DNA of 64,000 nt from Chryseobacterium pennae. Lineage in GTDB: Bacteria > Bacteroidota > Bacteroidia > Flavobacteriales > Weeksellaceae. Location: positions 1-64,000 of the forward strand of contig NZ_QNVT01000013.1 of the NCBI RefSeq assembly GCF_003385515.1. The letters are read 5' to 3'. Within the stretch, counting starts at the first letter, position 1. Each line of letters begins with the position of its first letter. Under the pieces are notes generated by a model. The model did not search any database. It was given only the letters and a program-made list of their open reading frames with translations, and was not told the DNA's origin. Shown here in pieces: positions 44,997 through 51,764 of this stretch. The translations under genes and the position numbers were made by a program.

Positions 44997-46484
44997 ATGG
45001 CAGAAACACAAAAAAGCAGATTCCCAATATATGCCGTAATCGTTACGGTGGTTTTTAAACTTCTTTTCTTATTGACGCATTACATTCAGGAAGATGCTTT
45101 CATCACCTGGAGAGTAGCCCAGAATTTACTGGACTATGGTGTAATCGGTTTCAATGGAGATACTAAAATCTCTGCTTCTACGACGCATCTGTACGTTTTT
45201 GTGTCCTATGTTTTCAACCTGATTTTTGGGAAGGAATATTTTATTGAACCCCTTTTGATCTTTAATTCCATCCTGTTTACAATAGGAACATTATTCTTAT
45301 CCCATCTGGTTCTTAAAAACCCTTGGCACAAGGCTGTTTTCATCTTTTTAATCGGAATTCTACCACCAGCCATTAAGATCTCAATCCTTGGAATGGAGTA
45401 CGGAATTCTTTTCTTTCTGGAAATGTCCCTCCTGTATTATGGTTTCAACAAAGGAAAAAAATGGGTATTGACCCTTCTTCCGATCCTGATTATGTTTACA
45501 AGAGTAGATACAGTCATATTCCTTGGAATTGTGTTTTTAGTTGACCTGTTTTGGAACAGAAAAATAAGATGGAGCTATATTTTTGGTGGAATTTTAGGCG
45601 TTTTATCAACAGTTGCTTTCAACTGGTTTTACTTTGGAGAAGTTGTCAATAATACCATTACTGCAAAAAAATTACTTTACGAACAACAGCTGACGTTCGG
45701 AGAGCATCTTGATTATTTCCTGGTAAGTTTTGGTAATTTCTGGGGAATGCTGAAAGTTCCGGGTGCTTTTAATCCTATCACGGTTATTGTCCTTATTTTT
45801 GAACTGCTTTGTTTTATTTACCTGATCAGACAAAGAGAAAAGAGAAATTATTTCCTGTGGATGATCTTTATTTTCGGATGGGTAAAACAGATTGTTTTTA
45901 TCTCTCAGAAAAGCTTGTTTGATTGGTATTACTGGGTGCCACAACTTTTACTTTTTGTTCCGGTTTTTATTTTTGTATTGGAGCAGAAAGAGAGAAGAAA
46001 CTTATGGTTATCATTGCTTGTTGTATTTTATATTGTTCCGATGCTGGCTTTCCAGACGGTTCATTGCATTGCAACAGGAAATGGGGAATGGAACTATCGA
46101 AGAACTATTGGAGTATTTTTAAATAAATATGAGAAAGATAAAAATCAATGGATTTTATTGGAGCCTGCAGGTTATGTGCCTTATTTTTCAGGATTAAAAA
46201 CCATTGATGAAGTAGGTCTGGTAGATAAACAGATTCAGGAAGAAATCAAAAAAGATAAAACAAATTATTGGATCAATACAGTAAAAAACAGGAAACCGAA
46301 ATACCTGCTTTCCTACCAGAATTTATATGAAGGACAGAATGCAGACTATTACCAGACCCATTATAAATTGTTGAAAGAATTCAGAGTAAAAGATCACCTG
46401 AAAAGCGATAACAAAATATTGGAAAAGATCTATAATCTGAAACCTTCCGGAACAGACTATAACTTATATATCAGAGTCGATTAA
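44997..46484 (+). CDS. GT-C type glycosyltransferase-like membrane protein
   Basis: A 495-residue polytopic membrane protein with about ten helices. The first periplasmic loop, HYIQEDAFITWRVAQNLLDYGVIGFNG, matches the acidic D/E-D-x-x-x-x-x-R-x-A-x-N-L pattern of GT-C mannosyl- or arabinosyltransferases that use polyprenyl-phosphate sugars. The C-terminal periplasmic part contains WILLEPAGYVPYFSG. Donor and acceptor are unknown. It has its own promoter just after the DUF2723 gene's terminator; proximity suggests a shared glycosylation pathway, not proof of it. Confidence 0.78.
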   Translation: MAETQKSRFPIYAVIVTVVFKLLFLLTHYIQEDAFITWRVAQNLLDYGVIGFNGDTKISASTTHLYVFVSYVFNLIFGKEYFIEPLLIFNSILFTIGTLFLSHLVLKNPWHKAVFIFLIGILPPAIKISILGMEYGILFFLEMSLLYYGFNKGKKWVLTLLPILIMFTRVDTVIFLGIVFLVDLFWNRKIRWSYIFGGILGVLSTVAFNWFYFGEVVNNTITAKKLLYEQQLTFGEHLDYFLVSFGNFWGMLKVPGAFNPITVIVLIFELLCFIYLIRQREKRNYFLWMIFIFGWVKQIVFISQKSLFDWYYWVPQLLLFVPVFIFVLEQKERRNLWLSLLVVFYIVPMLAFQTVHCIATGNGEWNYRRTIGVFLNKYEKDKNQWILLEPAGYVPYFSGLKTIDEVGLVDKQIQEEIKKDKTNYWINTVKNRKPKYLLSYQNLYEGQNADYYQTHYKLLKEFRVKDHLKSDNKILEKIYNLKPSGTDYNLYIRVD

Positions 46485-46538
46485 AAAACGAAGAGTATTT
46501 ATAAATAGCATCCCTCTAAAATTCTAAAACCTGAAAAA

Positions 46539-47066
46539 ATGAAATATTGTGCTTTTCTCCGCGGTGTCAATGTAAAAGGAACTAACATGAAAATGGCAGA
46601 GGTTTGCCAGGTCTTTAAAGATGCCGGAATGAAGGATGTTATTTCAATATTGGCCTCAGGAAATATTGTATTTTCCTCTGATAAAAGTGCTGATGAATTA
46701 AAAATAATTCTTGAAAAAGCAATGTCAGAGTATTTTTCCTACGAAGCATTTCTGTTTATAAAATCTCATCAAGAAACAGAATCTTTCTGGAAGGGGATTC
46801 CTTTTGAAAAAAATGAAGATCTTCATATTTATAGTTTTGTCGGAATGCCTGGTGTGGAAAATATTTTGATGGAAGAATTTGAAAAGGCAACCCAGGCTGA
46901 AAACGAAAAGGCTGAAATCGTTAATGATATATTTTACTGGCAGGTTCCGAAAGGGAATACTTTAGATTCTACCTTTGGAAAAATCTTAGGAAAGAAAAGT
47001 CTAAAAGATCAAATGACCAGCAGAAATGTCAATACCTTTGAAAAAGTGTTGAAAAAGATGGAGTAA
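46539..47066 (+). CDS. DUF1697 family protein
   Basis: A 175-residue cytoplasmic protein with the full DUF1697 pattern: YCAFLRGVNVKGTNMKMAEV at the start, then VISILASGNIVFSS, and GKKSLKDQMTSRNVNTFEKVLKKM at the end. The family has a ferredoxin-like fold and no assigned function. Length is normal. It lies 54 bases after the GT-C gene and is followed by a terminator. Confidence 0.9.
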   Translation: MKYCAFLRGVNVKGTNMKMAEVCQVFKDAGMKDVISILASGNIVFSSDKSADELKIILEKAMSEYFSYEAFLFIKSHQETESFWKGIPFEKNEDLHIYSFVGMPGVENILMEEFEKATQAENEKAEIVNDIFYWQVPKGNTLDSTFGKILGKKSLKDQMTSRNVNTFEKVLKKME

Positions 47067-47459
47067 ATCTTATAGAAAACAGCACAGAATTTAAAAAACA
47101 GATAGCAACAAAATCAAAAATACTACATTATCGGAGTATATATCAATAGGAACGGGCTTTAGCTCGTTCTTTTTTTTAAATCAAAATTCCATTGGCTTTA
47201 GAAAACATAAAGTACCCACAATCTTTATCATTCCTAAAAATTAAAATCATTAATATTTACCCAATTATCCACAGACATCTGCAGGATTTAGCTGATAGAC
47301 CAGATTATCAATAAAATTATCCTTACAATTTAATCTATAAGATGATCTAACCTAATTAAAATAGGATCACTCTAAAGTCAAAACCTCACTCTCTACCTAA
47401 ATAATTTCCAAGTCTGAAACTTTCTCAGTATTTTTACTGAACTTTTTAATTACAACAAA
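47067..47459. other. 393-base gap upstream of kdsA
   Basis: Apart from the terminator at 47150-47178, the gap is AT-rich and without a coding frame. It has a perfect 6-bp inverted repeat, TCAGTA and TACTGA (47425-47440), 20 bases before kdsA. It also has a GATCTAACCTAATTAAAATA segment at about 47344-47363. No exact TAnnTTTG box was found, so the kdsA promoter is not identified. Confidence 0.5.
47150..47178 (+). terminator. Terminator (GGGCTTTAGCTC repeat type)
   Basis: GAACGGGC (47150-47157) and GCTCGTTC (47162-47169) with a TTTA loop, followed by a run of T. The GGCTTTAGCC core is an interspersed element; a related half is at about 24051-24066. Confidence 0.85.
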
Positions 47460-48269
47460 ATGATTCAGTATTTAGATAATATTCAGCACAAAGATTCAAA
47501 GAACTTTTTCCTTATTGCCGGACCTTGTATTATTGAAGGAGAAGATATGGCATTGAGAATTGCTGAAAAAGTAATCAACATTACAGACAAGTATAATATT
47601 CCTTATATTTTTAAAGGAAGTTTCAAAAAAGCGAACAGAAGCCGTGTAGACTCTTTTACAACCATTGGAGAAGAAAAATCCCTTGAAATTCTTAAAAAAG
47701 TAGGAGAAACTTTCAATATTCCTACTACTACGGATATTCATGAAAATGAGCATGCAGCATTAGCAGCTCAATATGTGGATGTTCTTCAGATCCCTGCATT
47801 TTTGGTACGTCAGACAGACTTATTGGTTGCAGCAGCAAAAACAGGAAAATGTGTGTCTTTAAAAAAGGGACAGTTCCTTTCACCGGAATCCATGAAGTTT
47901 GCAGTTCAGAAAATTACAGATTCCGATAATCAGAAAGTAGCGATCATTGAAAGAGGAAATTCCTTCGGATATACAGACCTGATTGTAGATTACAGAGGAA
48001 TTCCTACCATGAGAGAATATGCGCCTGTAATTCTGGATGTTACACATTCATTGCAGCAGCCTAACCAAAGCTCAGGAGTAACAGGAGGTAGACCGGATCT
48101 TATTGAAACGGTTGCAAAAGCAGGAATTGCAGTAGGAGCCGACGGAATTTTCATCGAAACCCACCCAACTCCGGAAACCGCACTATCTGATGGAGCCAAC
48201 ATGTTAAGACTGGATTTATTAGAAGATTTATTACAAAAATTAACAAGAATTAGAGAATCGATTTTGTAA
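47460..48269 (+). CDS. kdsA: 3-deoxy-8-phosphooctulonate synthase
   Basis: A 269-residue enzyme condensing phosphoenolpyruvate with arabinose 5-phosphate to Kdo 8-phosphate, in the cytoplasm. The signature FLIAGPCIIEGEDMALRIAE is at 18-37. It is followed by FKGSFKKANRS, TTDIHENEHA, VSLKKGQFLSPESM and IERGNSFGYTDLIVDYR. The final part is VLDVTHSLQQPNQSSGVTGG and FIETHPTPETALSDGANML. Cys in AGPC suggests the metal-dependent class. Kdo is then activated by KdsB, encoded at 10205. The TonB receptor gene follows 43 bases later. Confidence 0.96.
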   Translation: MIQYLDNIQHKDSKNFFLIAGPCIIEGEDMALRIAEKVINITDKYNIPYIFKGSFKKANRSRVDSFTTIGEEKSLEILKKVGETFNIPTTTDIHENEHAALAAQYVDVLQIPAFLVRQTDLLVAAAKTGKCVSLKKGQFLSPESMKFAVQKITDSDNQKVAIIERGNSFGYTDLIVDYRGIPTMREYAPVILDVTHSLQQPNQSSGVTGGRPDLIETVAKAGIAVGADGIFIETHPTPETALSDGANMLRLDLLEDLLQKLTRIRESIL

Positions 48270-48312
48270 TTGTTAAAAAAACATTAATTTTAGAAATTCT
48301 AAAATATTTCTT

Positions 48313-50550
48313 TTGAAAAAACTAGTTTTACCGCTAAGCCTTATGGTCCCAATGCTGATTTTCTCTCAACAGAGAAAAAGAGATACAGCGACCAAAGTAA
48401 CCGATATAGAGGAAGTTGTCTTCCAGAAAAAAACAACAGGAAGAACCAATGACCTTACCAATGTGAAAATTTCAGCAAAAGAAGCGAAAGCAGTCGCTTC
48501 TATCAGTGGTGGAATTGAAGGACTGATCAAAACGCTGCCTTCCGTAAATTCCAATACTGAGCTGTCTTCCCAATATATGGTGCGTGGTGGAAACTATGAC
48601 GAAAACCTTATCTATATCAATGATATTGAGATCTACAGACCTTTTCTGATCAGAAACTCTCAGCAGGAAGGGATGAGTATCATCAATCCGGATATGGTTT
48701 CTTCAGTGAACTTCTCAGCAGGAGGATTTGAAGCTAAATATGGTGATAAAATGTCTTCTGCTTTAAATATCTATTACCGTGAACCTGAGAAATTTGAGGT
48801 TTCCGGAGAAGCAAGTTTAATCGGAGGAAGATTAACAACCGGCTTGGCTTCAAAGAATAAGAAGTTTACCGCATTATTTTCAGGAAGATACAGAAATACC
48901 AATCTTGTTCTGAATACCTTAAAGGAAGATACAGACTTTAATCCTACGTATTGGGATTTCCAGTCTTATCTGAATTATCATGTTAATGACAAGCTTTCCA
49001 TGTCATTCATTGGATATTATTCCAAGAATGATTATGAAATGATTCCCAAGGCGAAAAGTGTTACTTTCGGAAGCCTTCAGCAGCCTATCACTGTAAATAT
49101 AGGATATGCGGGTAAAGAAAATGACCAGTACAAGAATATGATGGGAACTTTTTCCATGAACTATAAGCCGGCAGACAGGTGGAAGCTTACATTGGATGCC
49201 TTTTCTTACCAGAACAGGGAAAGAGAATATTATACCATCCGTTCAGAATATGATCTTCAGACATTTGATCCGGTAACTAAGGAACCGATTTCCAGCTATG
49301 ATGTTGGAGGCCAGACGGAACATGCCAGAAATGATTTATTTGTAAGAACTTACGGAACGCAGTTCAGAGCTAAGTTTTCTCCCAATGTAAATACAGATAT
49401 TGAGGTTGGATTCAAATACGAAAAAGAAAACCTTAAAGATCTTACCAATGAATGGAAACTGGTAGATTCTGCCGGATACAGCCTTCCAAGACCGGAAGTT
49501 ATTGATCCGAGAACAGGAACTACAACAGGAGATCTTAGAATGTTCTATCATATTGCCGGAAAAAACAATATTGAGCCTACAAGACTATCTGCTTACGCTC
49601 AGTATTCCCAAAAATTTTACTGGGGAGCAAGCAAGGTATTTTTGAATGCCGGAGTAAGAGTTTCCAACTGGAGTTTCAATAAAGAGACAATCTTCTCACC
49701 AAGAGTCCAGTTTGCAATAAAACCGGACTGGGATACTGATATGTTATTTAAACTTTCCGGAGGGATCTATTATCAGTCTCCATTTTATAAGGAAATTAAA
49801 GATTTAGACGGAAATTTCAACCCGAATATTAAGTCGCAAAGATCTATCCAGGCAATTCTTTCCAATGACTACGAATTCTATATGTATGACAGACCGTTTA
49901 AATTAACAACGGAGCTTTATTACAAGAAAATGGATAACCTGATTCCTTATTATATGGATAATGTGAGAATCCGTTATTCAGGACAGAATAATGCCAAAGG
50001 ATATGCGTATGGAATTGATACCAGGTTATTTGGTGAATTTGTTCCGGGTGTAGATTCTTGGTTATCTGCCAGTTACGCAAGAGTTTATGAAAATATTGAT
50101 GGAAGAGGAGATATCCCAAGACCTACAGATCAGAGATTCAGGGTAGCGATGTTCTATCAGGATTACATGCCGCAATTCCCATCGATGAGGGTAAACCTTA
50201 CCTTAGTATATGCAATGGGATTACCAACAGGATCTCCTGTTATGTTTAATGATAACGGACAGCCGGATTTCAATTCAGCATACAGTTATCAGAAAACATT
50301 ACCAGCTTATAAAAGGGTAGATATTGGATTGACAAAAGTATTCATTGATCCAAAGGATAAAAATAAAAAGTCAGGTTTCTGGGGTAATTTCCAGGAATTA
50401 TCTTTAGGAGTTCAGGTTTTCAACGCATTTAATATCAATAATACCGTTGCTAACCAATGGATCACAGATTATAATACCAACAATATGTATCCGGTTCCGG
50501 TACGTCTTACAGGGCGTTTCTTCAATGTGAAGCTAGAATTTAAACTATAA
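48313..50550 (+). CDS. TonB-dependent outer-membrane receptor
   Basis: A 745-residue outer-membrane beta-barrel receptor. After the signal peptide (MVPMLIFSQ), the plug domain spans about residues 45-165, with SAKEAKAVASISGGIEGLIKTLPSV, SSQYMVRGGNYDENLIYINDIEI and VNFSAGGFEAKYGDKMSS. The barrel follows, ending with the aromatic C-terminal FFNVKLEFKL. It has no N-terminal carboxypeptidase-like domain, unlike SusC-type receptors. Substrate unknown. The start is TTG 48313; no ATG precedes the signal peptide. It is 43 bases after kdsA and may be cotranscribed, which would be consistent with an envelope function. Confidence 0.92.
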   Translation: MKKLVLPLSLMVPMLIFSQQRKRDTATKVTDIEEVVFQKKTTGRTNDLTNVKISAKEAKAVASISGGIEGLIKTLPSVNSNTELSSQYMVRGGNYDENLIYINDIEIYRPFLIRNSQQEGMSIINPDMVSSVNFSAGGFEAKYGDKMSSALNIYYREPEKFEVSGEASLIGGRLTTGLASKNKKFTALFSGRYRNTNLVLNTLKEDTDFNPTYWDFQSYLNYHVNDKLSMSFIGYYSKNDYEMIPKAKSVTFGSLQQPITVNIGYAGKENDQYKNMMGTFSMNYKPADRWKLTLDAFSYQNREREYYTIRSEYDLQTFDPVTKEPISSYDVGGQTEHARNDLFVRTYGTQFRAKFSPNVNTDIEVGFKYEKENLKDLTNEWKLVDSAGYSLPRPEVIDPRTGTTTGDLRMFYHIAGKNNIEPTRLSAYAQYSQKFYWGASKVFLNAGVRVSNWSFNKETIFSPRVQFAIKPDWDTDMLFKLSGGIYYQSPFYKEIKDLDGNFNPNIKSQRSIQAILSNDYEFYMYDRPFKLTTELYYKKMDNLIPYYMDNVRIRYSGQNNAKGYAYGIDTRLFGEFVPGVDSWLSASYARVYENIDGRGDIPRPTDQRFRVAMFYQDYMPQFPSMRVNLTLVYAMGLPTGSPVMFNDNGQPDFNSAYSYQKTLPAYKRVDIGLTKVFIDPKDKNKKSGFWGNFQELSLGVQVFNAFNINNTVANQWITDYNTNNMYPVPVRLTGRFFNVKLEFKL

Positions 50551-50595
50551 TATATGCTCAATCTGCATGATAAAGTGAGAGCAGTTAAAAATAGA

Positions 50596-50629
50596 AAAAT
50601 CCTCTGAAAAATAATTCAGAGGATTTTTA
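50596..50629 (+). terminator. Terminator after the TonB receptor gene
   Basis: AAAATCCTCTGAA and TTCAGAGGATTTT form a perfect stem with a short AT loop, followed by T. It separates the receptor from the copper locus. Confidence 0.9.
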
Positions 50630-50634
50630 TTTGC

Positions 50635-50697
50635 CAGAATTTTATAACAAGATTACAGAATTTTATAACAACGTTTTCACGGATATTTCTAACTTTG
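50635..50697 (+). promoter_or_regulatory. Direct-repeat operator and -7 box of the copper locus
   Basis: CAGAATTTTATAACAA occurs perfectly twice, at 50635-50650 and 50656-50671, a 21-bp period. A TAACTTTG -7 box follows at 50690-50697, with no TTG at the usual distance. The start codon at 50705 is only eight bases further, so the message has almost no leader. The layout suggests an activator, possibly copper-responsive, binding two sites on one face of the DNA. Confidence 0.65.
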
Positions 50698-50704
50698 TCT
50701 CATA

Positions 50705-51085
50705 ATGAAAAAGATTCTTGCCATACTATTCTCTATTTTCTACTTCGGATTCTCTTCCGGAGCAGCATTTAGTATTCATTATTGTATGAAGGAATTTGTT
50801 TCTGTAAGTCAGAAGGTTGATGATATTTGTGGTAAATGCGGCGTAAAAGATAAAAAAGGATGCTGCAAGACAGAGATCAAAGTGGTAAAAGTAGATGACT
50901 CACAAAAGTCTGATCTGCTTAATGTTGACTTTTTAGGTCAGATTGCAGAAATTCCTGTAACCCATCATTTCGTCTTTGTAGACAAATCTTTCTCTGCCAC
51001 TAAGTTTACGCAAATCCAAATCAATGGACCACCGGAATACAAACCGGTACCTATCTATATCAATCATTGTAATTTTAGAATTTAG
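50705..51085 (+). CDS. HYC_CC_PP family protein
   Basis: A 126-residue exported protein with the motif set that names the family: SIHYC near residue 25, GCCKT near 57, and a late GPPEYKPVP. The signal peptide is about 1-20. The CGKCG and GCC clusters give six or more cysteines, suitable for metal binding. Members are typical of Bacteroidota and are often next to copper or TonB-related genes. It is the first gene of the copper locus here and is preceded by a 16-bp direct repeat. A copper-binding role is inferred from context. Confidence 0.88.
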   Translation: MKKILAILFSIFYFGFSSGAAFSIHYCMKEFVSVSQKVDDICGKCGVKDKKGCCKTEIKVVKVDDSQKSDLLNVDFLGQIAEIPVTHHFVFVDKSFSATKFTQIQINGPPEYKPVPIYINHCNFRI

Positions 51086-51202
51086 AATCCGTCCGTCGTT
51101 TCCGGTGTTATGATAACATCCTTACAGAACGACATGTCCTGACGCATTTCCTGTGCGTTATCCTTATTCTTTATTAAAAAATTAATTCTAAAATTTAAAA
51201 CA

Positions 51203-51676
51203 ATGAAAAAGTATATCATTACAGCAGCCCTATCTTTATTTTCAGTTATTTCACTTTCAGCACAATCTAAAAAAGATGCTCAGGTTTCAAAGCTCTATCA
51301 GAACTATATTGCGATCAAATCTGCTTTAGCTTCAGATGATGCAGACAAAACTTCAAAAGCGGCTACAGAATTCATTAAAACAGCTTCTGCCATCGATTAT
51401 AAATTGGTTTCAGAAGGTAATCTTAATATTCTTAGAAAAGATGCTTCTGTCATTTCAGAAGCTAGAAATGTTGCTGCTCAACGAGAGACTTTTCTTAACC
51501 TTTCAGACAATATGATTGCTCTGACCAAAGAATTTAAGCTTTCTGAAAAACCGGTGTATGTACAATATTGTCCAATGGCTGACGGAAGCTGGTTAAGTGA
51601 TGAAAAACAGATCATGAATCCATACTATGGGAAATCTATGCTTTCATGCGGAAGTGTAAAGTCAGAAATTAAATAA
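51203..51676 (+). CDS. DUF3347 domain protein (copper-locus periplasmic protein)
   Basis: A 157-residue protein with a signal peptide (ending LSAQ) and a helical DUF3347 domain: SKLYQNYIAIKSALASDDADKTSKAATEF and later DNMIALTKEFKLSEKPVYVQYCPMADGSWLSDEKQIMNPYYG. The conserved CPM motif and the closing SCG supply sulfur ligands, as in the CusB/CusF-associated forms of this domain. It probably carries or senses copper in the periplasm. It lies between the HYC_CC_PP gene (117 bases upstream) and the oxidase gene (88 bases downstream), in one direction. Confidence 0.85.
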   Translation: MKKYIITAALSLFSVISLSAQSKKDAQVSKLYQNYIAIKSALASDDADKTSKAATEFIKTASAIDYKLVSEGNLNILRKDASVISEARNVAAQRETFLNLSDNMIALTKEFKLSEKPVYVQYCPMADGSWLSDEKQIMNPYYGKSMLSCGSVKSEIK

Positions 51677-51701
51677 ATATTGTATTAATCTTTAAAACAA
51701 T

Positions 51702-51746
51702 AAGTTGTAGAGTTTAGTTTATTTTAAACTTTAAGCTCTGCAACTT
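51702..51746 (+). promoter_or_regulatory. Hairpin in the leader of the oxidase gene
   Basis: AAGTTGTAGAG (51702-51712) pairs with CTCTGCAACTT (51736-51746), and an inner AGTTTA/TAAACT pairing extends the stem. No long T-run follows. It may stabilise or separate the segments of the copper operon. Confidence 0.5.
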
Positions 51747-51764
51747 CTAAAAGTTCGGAATATT

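Noticed and set aside
48313..50550. TonB receptor as part of the copper locus
   Set aside because: A strong terminator at 50596-50629 and a new regulatory region separate it from the copper genes; it is closer to kdsA.
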